From an uncultured Acetobacteraceae bacterium (lineage in GTDB: Bacteria; Pseudomonadota; Alphaproteobacteria; Acetobacterales; Acetobacteraceae): a DNA stretch of 60,958 nt. The notes below the pieces were generated by a model. The model was not told the origin of the DNA, made no database searches, and saw nothing but the letters and a program-made list of their open reading frames with translations. This document shows, one piece after another, positions 18,389 through 28,146 of the stretch. Location: positions 1 through 60,958 of the forward strand of contig CAIVPZ010000158.1 in NCBI GenBank assembly GCA_903907955.1, written 5' to 3'. Positions within the stretch are counted from its first letter, which is position 1. Each line of letters starts with the position of its first letter. Position numbers and translations under genes: made by a program.

Positions 18389-19510
18389 ATGACGAACTTT
18401 ACCGACCTCGGCCTGAACGCCGCCCTTCTCAAGGCTGTCGCGACCGAGGGCTACAGCGTGCCCACCCCGATCCAGGTTCAGGCCATCCCGCCCGCCCTCA
18501 CCGGCCGCGACGTGCAGGGCATCGCCCAGACCGGCACCGGCAAGACCGCCGCCTTCGCCCTGCCCATCCTGCAGCGCCTCGGCGCCAGCAAGAGCCGCCC
18601 GGCACCGAAGACCTGCCGCGCCCTGGTGCTCGCCCCTACCCGCGAACTCGCCGGCCAGATCGCCGAGAGCTTCCGCGTCTATGGCCGCCACACCGGCCTG
18701 ACCGTCGCCCTGGTGTTCGGCGGCGTTCCCAAGCCGCGCCAGAGCCGCCAGCTTGCCGCCGGCGTGGACATCCTGGTGGCCACGCCTGGCCGCCTGCTCG
18801 ACCACCTGAACGACCGCGCCGTCCGGCTGGACTGCGTGGAAACGCTGGTGCTGGACGAAGCCGACCACATGCTCGACCTCGGCTTCATCATCCCGATCCG
18901 GCGCATCGCCGCGCTGACGCCGGCCAAGCGCCAGACCCTGCTGTTCACCGCCACCATGCCGCCGGAAATCGCCAAGCTGGCCGACGGCCTGCTGCGCGAC
19001 CCCGTCCATGTCGCCGTGGCCGTGGCCGCCACCACCGCCGAGCGGGTCACCCAGCACGTCATGTTCGTCGACACCTCCGCCAAGCGCGGCGCCCTGCGCG
19101 ACCTGCTGGCCAAGTCCAAGGGCCGCACGCTGGTGTTCACGCGCACCAAGCACGGCGCCGACCGGGTGGTGAAATACCTCGACGAATACGGCGTCCCCTC
19201 CGCCGCCATCCACGGCAACAAAAGCCAGGGCCAGCGCGAACGGGCCCTGGCGGACTTCCGCTCCGGCAGCACCCGCGTGCTGGTGGCCACCGACATCGCC
19301 GCCCGCGGCATCGATGTGGACGACGTGACCCACGTCATCAACTTCGACCTGCCGAACGTGCCGGAAAGCTATGTCCACCGCATCGGCCGCACCGCCCGCG
19401 CCGGCGCTTCGGGCGTGGCCATCAGCCTGTGCGGGCCGGACGAGCGGCCGTTCCTGCGCGGCATCGAAAAGCTGATCCGCGCCAAGGTCCCGGTGCTGCT
19501 GGCAGCCTGA
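18389..19510 (+). CDS. DEAD-box ATP-dependent RNA helicase, RhlE-like
   Basis: A 373-residue minimal helicase with all core motifs in order: Q motif (TPIQVQAIP), motif I AQTGTGKT (about 46-53), [20 protein letters not shown] at 156-159, SAT-equivalent [15 protein letters not shown] and [10 protein letters not shown]. It uses ATP to unwind short RNA duplexes in ribosome assembly or RNA turnover. The chain ends shortly after motif VI with no basic C-terminal extension, shorter than many RhlE proteins. I chose the ATG at 18389 (MTNFTDLGL), which begins directly at the family's conserved start; an upstream ATG would add 33 unrelated residues. Confidence 0.9.
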   Translation: MTNFTDLGLNAALLKAVATEGYSVPTPIQVQAIPPALTGRDVQGIAQTGTGKTAAFALPILQRLGASKSRPAPKTCRALVLAPTRELAGQIAESFRVYGRHTGLTVALVFGGVPKPRQSRQLAAGVDILVATPGRLLDHLNDRAVRLDCVETLVLDEADHMLDLGFIIPIRRIAALTPAKRQTLLFTATMPPEIAKLADGLLRDPVHVAVAVAATTAERVTQHVMFVDTSAKRGALRDLLAKSKGRTLVFTRTKHGADRVVKYLDEYGVPSAAIHGNKSQGQRERALADFRSGSTRVLVATDIAARGIDVDDVTHVINFDLPNVPESYVHRIGRTARAGASGVAISLCGPDERPFLRGIEKLIRAKVPVLLAA

Positions 19511-19521
19511 AAGCAGGGCCA

Positions 19522-19606
19522 GGGGTCGGTGGACCCCAGGAACCTTCAGGAATTGGGTTCCAAGGGGCCACTGCCCCCTGGCGGGGTCCAGGGGCAGCGC
19601 CCCTGG
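19522..19606. repeat. Tandem GC-rich hairpins (dispersed family, site B)
   Basis: Three stems lie between the helicase and trpB: GGGGTC/GACCCC (19522-19527 with 19532-19537), CCAAGGGGC with GCCCCCTGG (19560-19568 with 19573-19581, one mismatch) and CCAGGGGC/GCCCCTGG (19588-19595 with 19599-19606). They could terminate the helicase transcript and would also lie in the trpB leader. The last two stems resemble, in inverse orientation, the pair at 33389-33432. Confidence 0.7.
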
Positions 19607-19658
19607 CCTTCCTTCGCTGCTCTGCGCTAAAGACGCCCCGTCGTTTGGAGTGTCTCCC

Positions 19659-20897
19659 TTGAGCGATCCCGCCCCCCCCGGCGCCCCGCGCGGCGCCAAC
19701 AGCTTCCGCAGCGGCCCGGACGGCAACGGCCGGTTCGGCACGTTCGGCGGCCGGTTCGTCGCCGAGACGCTGATGCCGCTCATCCTCGAGGTGGAACAGG
19801 CCTACAGCGCGGCCCGTGCCGACCCCGCCTTCCAGGTCGAGCTGGACGCCTACCTGAAAAACTATGTCGGCCGCCCCAGCCCGCTCTGGTTCGCCGAACG
19901 GCTGACCCGCCATCTCGGCGGCGCCCGCGTGTACCTCAAGCGCGAGGAGCTGAACCACACCGGCGCGCACAAGATCAATTCCTGCATGGGTCAGATCCTG
20001 CTGGCCCGCCGCATGGGCAAAACCCGCATCATTGCCGAAACCGGCGCCGGCCAGCACGGCGTCGCCACCGCCACGGTATGCGCGCTGTTCGGCCTGCCCT
20101 GCACCGTCTACATGGGCGCCACCGACGTCGAGCGGCAGAAGCCCAACGTGTTCCGCATGAAGCTGCTCGGCGCCGAGGTGAAATCGGTCACCTCCGGCGC
20201 CGCCACGCTGAAGGACGCGATGAACGAGGCGCTGCGCGACTGGGTGGCGAACGTGCGCGACACCTATTACCTGATCGGCACCGTCGCCGGCCCGCACCCC
20301 TACCCGGCCATGGTGCGCGACTTCCAGTGCATCATCGGCGAGGAAGCGAAGGTCCAGCTGCAGGAAGCGGAAGGCCGCCTGCCCGATATCGCGGTCGCCG
20401 CGATCGGCGGCGGCTCGAACGCCATGGGGCTGTTCCATCCGTTCCTGGACGATGCCGCGGTGAAACTGGTCGGCGTCGAAGCGGCCGGCTACGGGCTCGA
20501 CAGCGGCAAGCACGCGGCCAGCCTCACCGGCGGGCGGCCCGGCGTGCTGCACGGCAACCGCACCTACCTGCTGCAGGACGATGACGGCCAGATCACCGAG
20601 GCGCACAGCATCAGCGCCGGCCTCGACTATCCCGGCATCGGCCCCGAGCATTCCTGGCTGCACGATATCGGCCGGGTGGAGTACGTCTCCGCCACCGACG
20701 ACGAAGCGCTGGAGGCGTTCCAGCTGCTCACCCGCACCGAGGGCATCATCCCGGCGCTGGAGCCGGCGCACGCGCTCGCGCACGTGGCAAAGATCGCCCC
20801 AGCCCTGGCGAAGGACGCGATCATCCTGGTCAATCTGTCCGGCCGCGGCGACAAGGACATCTTCACCGTGGCCGAGCATCTGGGAGTGAAACTGTGA
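19659..20897 (+). CDS. trpB: Tryptophan synthase beta subunit
   Basis: A 412-residue PLP enzyme that condenses indole with L-serine. The family opening [18 protein letters not shown] is present, and the PLP lysine is K105 in HTGAHKIN. The glycine-rich phosphate site GGGSNAMG and the C-terminal SGRGDKD motif are intact. Start choice: GGAG at 19647-19650 stands eight bases before TTG at 19659, whereas the in-frame GTG at 19650 overlaps that ribosome site, so TTG is preferred. The stop overlaps the trpA start by four bases. Together the two subunits carry out the last step of tryptophan synthesis. Confidence 0.96.
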   Translation: MSDPAPPGAPRGANSFRSGPDGNGRFGTFGGRFVAETLMPLILEVEQAYSAARADPAFQVELDAYLKNYVGRPSPLWFAERLTRHLGGARVYLKREELNHTGAHKINSCMGQILLARRMGKTRIIAETGAGQHGVATATVCALFGLPCTVYMGATDVERQKPNVFRMKLLGAEVKSVTSGAATLKDAMNEALRDWVANVRDTYYLIGTVAGPHPYPAMVRDFQCIIGEEAKVQLQEAEGRLPDIAVAAIGGGSNAMGLFHPFLDDAAVKLVGVEAAGYGLDSGKHAASLTGGRPGVLHGNRTYLLQDDDGQITEAHSISAGLDYPGIGPEHSWLHDIGRVEYVSATDDEALEAFQLLTRTEGIIPALEPAHALAHVAKIAPALAKDAIILVNLSGRGDKDIFTVAEHLGVKL

Positions 20898-21724
20898 GCA
20901 GGATTGCTGCCCGGTTCGAAGCACTGCGGGCGGAAAACCGCGGCGCGCTGATCACCTTCCTGGAAGCCTGGGACCCCGACCCGGCCACCTCCATGGCACT
21001 GCTGCGCGGCATGCCGATCGCCGGCGCCGACCTGATCGAAATCGGCTGCCCGTTCACCGACCCGATGGCCGACGGCCCGACCATCCAGCTCGCCGCCAAA
21101 CGCGCGCTGGCCGCCGGCGGCAGCATGATGAACAGCCTCGCCATGGTGCGCGACTTCCGCCGCGAGGACGACACCACGCCGATCATCCTGATGGGCTACC
21201 TCAACCCCATCCTGAGCTACGACCCGCAACGCTTCTGCACCGACGCGGCGGCGGCAGGGGTGGACGGGCTGATCGTGGTGGACCTGCCGCCCGAGGAGGC
21301 CGCGCTGCTGGCCCCGCACGCCGCCGCGCGCGGGCTGGACATCATCCGCCTGATCGCCCCCACCACCGACGAGCAACGGCTGCCGCTGGTGCTCGCCGGC
21401 AGTTCGGGCTTCGTCTATTACGTCAGCATCACCGGCGTCACCGGCACCCGCACCGCCAGCGCCGCGGAACTCGCCGCCGCCATGCCGATGATCCGCCGCC
21501 ATACCGATCTGCCGGTTGCCATCGGCTTTGGCGTGCGCAGCCCGGCCCAGGCGGCCGCCGCGGTGCGCGCGGCGGATGGCGCGGTGGTGGCCTCGGCGCT
21601 GATCGACACGCTGGCCGGCAGCCTCGACGACCGCGGCCGCGCCGGCCCCGACACGGTCCGCCGTGTGCTCGACCAGGTGCGCGCCCTGGCCGACGGCGTC
21701 CGCTCCGCCCGCAAAAGCCTTTAA
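20894..21724 (+). CDS. trpA: Tryptophan synthase alpha subunit
   Basis: A 276-residue TIM-barrel enzyme that cleaves indole-3-glycerol phosphate to indole and glyceraldehyde 3-phosphate. The catalytic glutamate lies in [11 protein letters not shown] and the catalytic aspartate in DPMADGP; the phosphate-binding GFGVRSP loop is also present. Near the N terminus the usual AGDPD turn reads AWDPD, an uncommon change next to the active-site face. The GTG start overlaps the trpB stop (GTGA), as expected for subunits that form an alpha2-beta2 complex. An accD gene follows after 69 bases. Confidence 0.95.
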   Translation: MSRIAARFEALRAENRGALITFLEAWDPDPATSMALLRGMPIAGADLIEIGCPFTDPMADGPTIQLAAKRALAAGGSMMNSLAMVRDFRREDDTTPIILMGYLNPILSYDPQRFCTDAAAAGVDGLIVVDLPPEEAALLAPHAAARGLDIIRLIAPTTDEQRLPLVLAGSSGFVYYVSITGVTGTRTASAAELAAAMPMIRRHTDLPVAIGFGVRSPAQAAAAVRAADGAVVASALIDTLAGSLDDRGRAGPDTVRRVLDQVRALADGVRSARKSL

Positions 21725-21793
21725 TTTCTTTCTCCCCATTCCTTGCGGAAGGGGGTTCGGGGGCGGGGCAACCCAGCCCCAGGGAGTTTCCGA

Positions 21794-22660
21794 ATGACCT
21801 GGCTCACCGAATATGTCCGCCCGAAAATCCGCACCCTGCTCGGCCGCCGCGAGGTGCCCGACAATCTGTGGGTGCAGTGCCCGGCCTGCCAGCAGATGCT
21901 GTACCACACCGAACTGGCGAAGAACCTGAAGGTCTGCACCCATTGCGGCCATCACCTGCGCCCGCTGGCCGAGGAGCGGCTCGACTGGACCTTCGATAAC
22001 GGCGAGTACACCCGCATCGAGCTGCCCAAGGTGCCGGCCGACCCGCTACGCTTCCGCGACACCAAGCGCTACATCGACCGGCTGCGCGACGCCCGCGAAA
22101 AGACCGGGCTGGATGACGCCATCGTGGTGGCGCACGGCACCATCGGCGGCCAGAAGGCGGTGGTTGCCGCCATGGCCTTCGAGTTCATCGGCGGCTCGAT
22201 GGGGGCCGCGGTCGGCGAGGGCTTCGTCGCCGCCGCCCGCCTCGCCATCCTCCAGCAGGCTGGTTTCGTGTGCTACACCGCCTCGGGCGGCGCGCGGATG
22301 ATGGAGGGCGCGGTCAGCCTGATGCAGTTGCCGCGCACCATCATCGCGCTGGACATGGTGAAGGCGGCCGGCCTGCCCTACATCGCCGTGCTGACCGACC
22401 CGACCACCGGCGGCATCAGCGCCAGCTTCGCCATGCTGGGCGACATCCACATCGCCGAACCGAACGCCGAGATCGGCTTTGCCGGCGCGCGCGTCATCGA
22501 GCAGACGGTGCGGGAAAAGCTGCCGGAGGGCTTCCAGCGCTCGGAATACCTGCTGGAACACGGCGTGATCGACATGGTGGTGCCCCGCCCGCAGATGGCC
22601 GAAACGCTGGCCCGGGTGCTGTCGCTGCTGCGCCGGGCGGAGCTCAGCCAGGCGGCCTGA
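21794..22660 (+). CDS. accD: Acetyl-CoA carboxylase carboxyltransferase subunit beta
   Basis: A 288-residue subunit of the acetyl-CoA carboxyltransferase, which transfers CO2 from carboxybiotin to acetyl-CoA for fatty acid synthesis. The N-terminal zinc ribbon has four cysteines at 29, 32, 48 and 51. The crotonase-type core includes the TASGGARMMEG oxyanion segment and DPTTGGISASFAMLGD. AGGGAG at 21781-21786 precedes the ATG at 21794. The order trpB-trpA-accD-folC is common in alphaproteobacteria and supports one operon. Confidence 0.95.
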   Translation: MTWLTEYVRPKIRTLLGRREVPDNLWVQCPACQQMLYHTELAKNLKVCTHCGHHLRPLAEERLDWTFDNGEYTRIELPKVPADPLRFRDTKRYIDRLRDAREKTGLDDAIVVAHGTIGGQKAVVAAMAFEFIGGSMGAAVGEGFVAAARLAILQQAGFVCYTASGGARMMEGAVSLMQLPRTIIALDMVKAAGLPYIAVLTDPTTGGISASFAMLGDIHIAEPNAEIGFAGARVIEQTVREKLPEGFQRSEYLLEHGVIDMVVPRPQMAETLARVLSLLRRAELSQAA

Positions 22661-22687
22661 AGGGCTGGCGGCCGAAGGGCTGGCCGG

Positions 22688-23977
22688 ATGAGCGACAACC
22701 CGCCGCAGGGCCGCTTCGCCGCGGTGGTGCAGCGGCTGCACGCGCTGCACCCGCGGCTGATCGACCTCAGCCTGGGGCGGTTGCAGGCGCTGCTGGCGAA
22801 GCTGGACCACCCCGAGCGGCGGCTGCCGCCGGTGGTGCATGTGGCCGGCACCAACGGCAAGGGCAGCACCTGCGCCTTCCTGCGCGCGATCGGCGAGGCG
22901 GCGGGGGGGCGCGTGCACGTGTTCACCTCGCCGCATCTGGTGCGGTTCAACGAGCGCATCCGCCTGGCCGGGCGCATCGTCGATGACGACACCCTGGCGG
23001 CGGCACTGGACGAAGCCGAACAGGCGAATGCCGGCGCGCCGATCACCGTGTTCGAGCTGCTGACCGCCGCGGCGTTCGTGCTGTTCGCCCGCGTTCCGGC
23101 CGGGCTGGTGGTGCTGGAGGTCGGCCTGGGCGGACGGCATGACGCGACCAACGTGATCCCCGTGCCGGCCGCCGCCGCCATCACCTCGATCTCGTTCGAC
23201 CATCGCGACTTCCTCGGCGACACCCTGGCGGCGATCGCCGGCGAGAAGGCCGGGGTGATGAAACCCGGCGGGGTTGTGGTGACCGGCCTGCAGCAGGCGG
23301 CGGTGCGCGACGTGCTGCGCGCCGAGGCGGCGCGGGTCGGCGCCCGGCTGCTGGAGCGCGGGCGCGACTGGACGATCATGCCCACCGAAACCGGCCTCGC
23401 CTATGCGGACGATGCCGGCCGGATCGACCTGCCGCCGCCGGCGCTGCCCGGGCCGCACCAGATCGACAATGCCGGCATTGCCGTCGCCGCCGCCCGGGCC
23501 GGGCTGCATCTGTCCGCCGACGCCATCGCCAGCGGCCTGGCCGCCGCGGTCTGGCCGGCGCGGCTGCAACGCCTGCACGGCCGCCTGGCCGCCGGGTTGC
23601 CGGCGGGCTGGGAGCTGTGGCTGGATGGCGGCCACAACCCGGGCGCCGGGCTGGCGCTGGCCGCCCATCTGGCCGCTGACGAGCGCCCCACCCACCTGAT
23701 CGTGGGCATGAAAGCCGGCAAGGATTCAGCCGATTTCCTGCGCCCGCTGCTGCCCCGCGCCCTATCCGTCCGGGCGGTGGCCGAACCGGGCCAGCACCTC
23801 GCCATGCCGGTTGCCGACATCATCGCCGCCTCGGGCGGGGCGGCCCTTCCCGGCCCGACCGTGGCCGCAGCGCTGGCCGCCATTGCGGCCACCGGCCGGC
23901 CGGCCCGCGTGCTGATCTGTGGCAGCCTCTACCTTGCCGGCGAGGTGCTGAAAGCGGACGGCACCGAAATCGTCTGA
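22688..23977 (+). CDS. folC: Bifunctional folylpolyglutamate synthase/dihydrofolate synthase
   Basis: A 429-residue Mur-ligase-like enzyme. The P-loop GTNGKGST lies around residues 56-63, followed by the FTSPHL segment, the GLGGRHDATN region and the carbamylated-lysine neighbourhood GEKAGVMK. It adds glutamate to dihydropteroate and then to folates in the cytoplasm. The length is normal for the family. It begins 27 bases after accD and is the last gene of the trp-acc-fol group. Confidence 0.94.
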   Translation: MSDNPPQGRFAAVVQRLHALHPRLIDLSLGRLQALLAKLDHPERRLPPVVHVAGTNGKGSTCAFLRAIGEAAGGRVHVFTSPHLVRFNERIRLAGRIVDDDTLAAALDEAEQANAGAPITVFELLTAAAFVLFARVPAGLVVLEVGLGGRHDATNVIPVPAAAAITSISFDHRDFLGDTLAAIAGEKAGVMKPGGVVVTGLQQAAVRDVLRAEAARVGARLLERGRDWTIMPTETGLAYADDAGRIDLPPPALPGPHQIDNAGIAVAAARAGLHLSADAIASGLAAAVWPARLQRLHGRLAAGLPAGWELWLDGGHNPGAGLALAAHLAADERPTHLIVGMKAGKDSADFLRPLLPRALSVRAVAEPGQHLAMPVADIIAASGGAALPGPTVAAALAAIAATGRPARVLICGSLYLAGEVLKADGTEIV

Positions 23978-24087
23978 GCGCAGGGATGCCCGAAAAACAT
24001 CACGACTCATTAAGGATTGTGGCTTACATTGCGTTACAGTGAGCGCCGGGGTTCGCACTCACGCACCTCACACAGGCGAGGACGGTT

Positions 24088-24261
24088 ATGGCTAGCTACA
24101 AGTACGATGACGACTACGAAGAAATGCTGGTTGAGTATGAGCAAGACGTTTCCAGGAAAAAGTCCACCACGACAAGAAACCGCCCAGCGTACTGCCCGGA
24201 GCTGGCCTGCAATCTCGGGGGAGATAGCGCTGCATATTCGGCGGCGGCACTGACAAACTAA
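24088..24261 (+). CDS. Small orphan protein of 57 residues
   Basis: A short frame with a good ribosome site (AGGCGAGGA, ending seven bases before the ATG). The product begins MASYKYDDDYEEMLVEYEQD, so it is acidic at first, then has a basic stretch (SRKKSTTTRNR), two cysteines (YCPELAC) and a small-residue tail ending LTN. Base and codon use are less GC-rich than in the neighbours. It resembles no family I know. It lies between folC and the convergent trxA and is followed seven bases later by a strong hairpin, which supports a transcribed unit of its own. Confidence 0.5.
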   Translation: MASYKYDDDYEEMLVEYEQDVSRKKSTTTRNRPAYCPELACNLGGDSAAYSAAALTN

Positions 24262-24267
24262 CCGGGT

Positions 24268-24289
24268 GCAGGGGGCTTCGGCCCCCTGC
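24268..24289. terminator. UUCG-loop hairpin between convergent genes (repeat family, site C)
   Basis: GCAGGGGGC (24268-24276) and GCCCCCTGC (24281-24289) are exact complements closing a TTCG tetraloop, an exceptionally stable structure. It lies between the 57-codon gene and the minus-strand trxA. There is no T-run on either side, so it may act as a bidirectional RNA end or stabiliser rather than a classical intrinsic terminator. Confidence 0.6.
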
Positions 24290-24324
24290 CGGGTTCCAGG
24301 GACTGATCCCCGGATTCCACTTTC

Positions 24325-24654
24325 TCAGCCCAGCGCGCTTTCAACCCACTTCTTCAGCACGCTCTTGGGCGCCGCCCCCACCTTCTGGCTCACCGGCTGG
24401 CCGTCCTTGAACAGGATCAGCGTGGGAATGCCGCGAACCGAATAACTATTCGGCGTCGAAGGGTTTTCGTCGATATTCACCTTGGCGACGGTGAGGCGAC
24501 CGGCGAACTCGGTGGCGATCTCCTCCAGCGCCGGGGCGATCGCCTTGCAGGGCCCGCACCACTCAGCCCAGAAATCGACCAGCACCGCGCCCTTGGCGGC
24601 CAGCACGTCGGTCTGGAAGCTGTCGTCGGTGACGGCCTTGGTAATCTCGGTCAT
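24325..24654 (-). CDS. trxA: Thioredoxin
   Basis: A 109-residue thioredoxin with the active site WCGPC (C33 and C36) and the cis-proline segment RGIPT. It reduces protein disulfides in the cytoplasm with electrons from thioredoxin reductase. I chose the ATG at 24654 because it gives the usual length; ten extra upstream residues have no family match. It is the last gene of the minus-strand tsaE-murU-addB-addA-trxA unit, 51 bases after addA, an order seen in many alphaproteobacteria. Confidence 0.95.
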   Translation of the reverse strand: MTEITKAVTDDSFQTDVLAAKGAVLVDFWAEWCGPCKAIAPALEEIATEFAGRLTVAKVNIDENPSTPNSYSVRGIPTLILFKDGQPVSQKVGAAPKSVLKKWVESALG

Positions 24655-24705
24655 GTGTTCCCACCTTTGCGGCGTTTGCGCCAATTAAGTCCCCCGCGGC
24701 ACGGG

Positions 24706-27700
24706 TCAACCCGCGCCCGGAGCATGCCGGTCCAGCAGCGAATCGGGAAGCGGCATCACCACTGATACCGCGGTCCAGACCAGGACGCACCGCACCATCC
24801 GTCCGGGCAGGGCACCGCGCAGCACTTCGCGGTAGGCCGCCATCTGCCGCAGGTAGAGCACCGGCACGTCCTCCACCCGCGCCGGCGGGCGGCGGTTGGT
24901 TTTATAGTCGGCCACCAGCACGCGGTCGGGCAGCACCGCCAGCCGGTCCACCAGCCCGCCCACCACCACGCCGCCAACCACCCCGGTGAGCGGCACCTCG
25001 GCGCGCCCCTCCGGACCGAACAGCGGCGCGAGTTCGGAGTCGTTCAGCACCGCCAGCACCTCGTCGACCAGCGTCTGCGGATCGGCGACCGGGCTGCCCG
25101 GTCCGGCGATCCAGCGCAGCGCCGCCGCCCGCCGCTCCGCCGGCGGCAGCGCGGGCAGGTGCTGCAGCAGCGCATGCGCCATCTGGCCGCGCCGGAAGCG
25201 GGTGCCGCTCATGTCGCGCGCCGCCAGCGGGCTGGCGGCCTGCGGCACCGGCCCCAGTTCCGCCCCCTCGGGCCGGCTCGGCGCGAGCGGGGCGGGCGGC
25301 ACCGGCTCGTGCGGCGGGGCGGCCGGCATCCAGCCCGGCGCCTGGCCGGCCCAGGACGGCAGCGGCACCGTGGCCCCCTGCCCGGCCCCGGACGCCTCCG
25401 GCTCGGGCGGGCGGGTCTGCTTGCAGGCAAAGCGCAGCGCCTCGCCCACCCACGGCAAATCAACCGGCGCCGGGATGACCGGCAGACGGGCGAAGGCGCG
25501 GCCGACCAGGTCGTACCAGCAGCCTTCCGGCGGCGTCCGGTGGGGCTGCCAGCCGCATACCAGCAGACGGTCCTCGGCGCGGGTCAACGCGACATACAGC
25601 AGCCGGTTGTGTTCCTCGCGGCGCCGCGCCGCCGCCGCCTCGCGCAGCGCGTCGGAAGCGGCGCAGCGCAGTTCCTTGCGCGGCGACCAGATCGGCACGT
25701 CGAGCCCAATTTCAGGGTCCGGCGCCCACATCAGCGGGCCGTCATCCGGCGGCAGGGCGGTGGTATCGGGCAGGATGACCAGCGGCGCCTGCAACCCCTT
25801 GGCGCCGTGCACCGTCATGATGCGCACCTGGCTGCCGGCGCCCTCGGCCTCGCGCTTCACCTCGGCGCCGGACTGGCGCAGCCAGTGCAGGAAGCCCTGC
25901 AGCGCCGGCGGATGGCTGCGCGCGTGTTCCAGCGCCTTGCCGAGCAGTTCGTCGATCGGCTCGGCGGCGTCCGGCCCGAGTCGCGCCAGCAGCCGCGCCC
26001 GCCCGCCCAGCCGGCCCAGCGCCTCCACCAGCAGCGCATGCGGCGCGGCGTAGTCCACCCGGGCCAGCAGGGCGGCGATGAAATCATGCGCCGCCCGCCA
26101 CTCCGGCCGCTCGCCGGCGCGCGCGCGCAGCGCCGGCCACAGCGCCCCCTTCCGCCCCATCGCCAGCGCCATCAGGCTGTCGTCCGACAGAGAACCGAGC
26201 GGGCTGGTCAGCACGCAGGCGAGTTGCAGGTCATCTTCCGGCAGCAGCAGCACGTCGCACAGCGCCAGCAGGTCGGCCACCGCCGGCTGGTCGGTCAGCA
26301 CCAGCCGGTCCAGCCCGGCCACCGGCACTTTCTTCCCCTTCAGGGCACGCACCAGCGCGCGGGCGAAATCGTTGCGGCGGCGCACGAGCACCAGCACGTC
26401 GCCGGGGCGCAGCGGGCGGGCTTTGCTTTCCAGCATCGTGGTGCCGCTGGTTTCCTGCGCGATCCACGTGGCCAGCGCCTCGGCCAGCCGCTGCGGCGCG
26501 CTGATCGAGCCGAGGTTGCGGTCGGGCACGGTCCAGGGCTCGGCCGGCGGCGCCTCCGGCGGCGGCGCCAGCGGCCACAGTTCAACCGACCCGGCATGGC
26601 CGGCGCGGTCGGCGACGTGGCGCAGCCTGGCCGGCCCGGTGACCCCCTGGGCCGCCGCGGAGTCTTCGAACACCGCGTCCACCAGCGCCAGCACCGGGGC
26701 GACCGAGCGGAACGAGACGTTCAGCTCGACATCGCGCCAGGTCTCGCCGGCATCGCCGACCCGGCGGCGGAGGATGCCGCGCCAGTGCTCGAACTGATCC
26801 GGGTCGGCGCCCTGGAACGAATAGATCGACTGCTTGCGGTCGCCGACGGCGAACACGGTGCGGCAGGCGGCAGCGGCGGCCGCGCCGGCAAAGAACTCCT
26901 CGGTGAGCCGCCCGGCGATCTGCCATTGCGCCGGCGCGGTGTCCTGCACCTCGTCCAGCAGCAGGTGGTCGAGGCCGCCATCCAGCTTGTAGAGCACCCA
27001 GGCGGCGCCGGGATCGACCAGCAATTGGCCGGCGCGGCCGATCAGGTCGTCGTAGTCGAGTTTGTCCTGCGCCGCCTTGCTGCCGGCATAGGCGTGCATC
27101 ACCGGGGCGGCGAGGCGCAGCAGCGCCGCCGAGGCGGCGGCGGCGCGGGCGGCGCGGCAGGCATCCTCCACCTCGAGCACGCGCTGCTGTTCGGCCAGCA
27201 GGGTTTCGGCCAGTTCCGGGCGCTGTTCCGCCAGTTTCTTGTTGATCAGCGTGGTCGGGCCGCGCGGCGCGCCGTCCTCGAGCAGGAAACAATAGCGCCA
27301 GGCGCTCCATTGCGACGCCCGTTCCGACTGCGGGCCGGACAGCCATTCGAGCAGGTTGCGCGCCTTCTCGGCGCAGGTGGCGGCCCCCTTGTCGGCGACC
27401 ACATGCAACGCCGCCCGCAGCTTCGCCGCATTCCACGCACAGGCCGCGGCGATCACCGCAGCCTCGTCGCCGGCCACGCCCAGCACGCGCTGCTGCGCCG
27501 CGGCGATCCGGTCCAGATCGAGCGTGAGGAGAGCGTCAAGCCGGTCGCGGTTCTGCTGCAGGTCCTGCACCAGCCGGCCGAACTGGTCGGCGGAGGCCAG
27601 CCCGGCCAGCGCGGTCAGGGCGGCGCGGCTGGCCTCGGTATGCGCCCCCTCCAGCATCGCCTCGCGCGCCTCGCGCCAGGTGACTTCGGCGTCGATGTCG

Positions 27701-28146
27701 TCCAGCAGGCGGAAATGCGGCGACAGCGCCGCTTCGACCGGAAAGCGGCGCAGCAGCGACTGGCAGAAGGCGTGGATGGTGCCGATGCGCATGCCGCCGG
27801 GCAGATCGAGCACCACCGCGAACAGCTTGCGGGCGTTCTCCATCTGCGCCGGGGTGGGGGTGACCGACAGCGCCTTCAGCTCCTCGGCCAGCGCCGCGTC
27901 GGGCAGCGTCACCCAGGCGCCGAGGCGGCGTTGCAGCCGCACCGCCATTTCGGCGGCGGCGGCCTTGGTGAAGGTCAGGCACTGGATGCGGGCCGGATTG
28001 TCGCCCCGCAGCATCAGCCGCAGCAGCCGGTCGGTCAGCAGCTTGGTCTTGCCGGAGCCGGCCGAGGCGGACACGAAGGACGACACCTCCGGGTCGGCGG
28101 CGAGGCGCTGCTGCGCCACCGCAAGCTGGCGGGCGGTCGTGGTCAT
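24706..28146 (-). CDS. addA: Double-strand break repair helicase-nuclease AddA
   Basis: A 1146-residue UvrD-type helicase fused to a C-terminal RecB-like nuclease. The Walker A motif ASAGSGKT is at about 27-34 and the Walker B motif LLDEVQDT follows in the helicase core. Near the C terminus GLVDRL and VADYKTNR form the nuclease motif. With AddB it resects double-strand ends for RecA-dependent repair. The ATG at 28146 overlaps the addB stop by four bases. A longer frame upstream is not supported. Confidence 0.94.
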   Translation of the reverse strand: MTTTARQLAVAQQRLAADPEVSSFVSASAGSGKTKLLTDRLLRLMLRGDNPARIQCLTFTKAAAAEMAVRLQRRLGAWVTLPDAALAEELKALSVTPTPAQMENARKLFAVVLDLPGGMRIGTIHAFCQSLLRRFPVEAALSPHFRLLDDIDAEVTWREAREAMLEGAHTEASRAALTALAGLASADQFGRLVQDLQQNRDRLDALLTLDLDRIAAAQQRVLGVAGDEAAVIAAACAWNAAKLRAALHVVADKGAATCAEKARNLLEWLSGPQSERASQWSAWRYCFLLEDGAPRGPTTLINKKLAEQRPELAETLLAEQQRVLEVEDACRAARAAAASAALLRLAAPVMHAYAGSKAAQDKLDYDDLIGRAGQLLVDPGAAWVLYKLDGGLDHLLLDEVQDTAPAQWQIAGRLTEEFFAGAAAAAACRTVFAVGDRKQSIYSFQGADPDQFEHWRGILRRRVGDAGETWRDVELNVSFRSVAPVLALVDAVFEDSAAAQGVTGPARLRHVADRAGHAGSVELWPLAPPPEAPPAEPWTVPDRNLGSISAPQRLAEALATWIAQETSGTTMLESKARPLRPGDVLVLVRRRNDFARALVRALKGKKVPVAGLDRLVLTDQPAVADLLALCDVLLLPEDDLQLACVLTSPLGSLSDDSLMALAMGRKGALWPALRARAGERPEWRAAHDFIAALLARVDYAAPHALLVEALGRLGGRARLLARLGPDAAEPIDELLGKALEHARSHPPALQGFLHWLRQSGAEVKREAEGAGSQVRIMTVHGAKGLQAPLVILPDTTALPPDDGPLMWAPDPEIGLDVPIWSPRKELRCAASDALREAAAARRREEHNRLLYVALTRAEDRLLVCGWQPHRTPPEGCWYDLVGRAFARLPVIPAPVDLPWVGEALRFACKQTRPPEPEASGAGQGATVPLPSWAGQAPGWMPAAPPHEPVPPAPLAPSRPEGAELGPVPQAASPLAARDMSGTRFRRGQMAHALLQHLPALPPAERRAAALRWIAGPGSPVADPQTLVDEVLAVLNDSELAPLFGPEGRAEVPLTGVVGGVVVGGLVDRLAVLPDRVLVADYKTNRRPPARVEDVPVLYLRQMAAYREVLRGALPGRMVRCVLVWTAVSVVMPLPDSLLDRHAPGAG

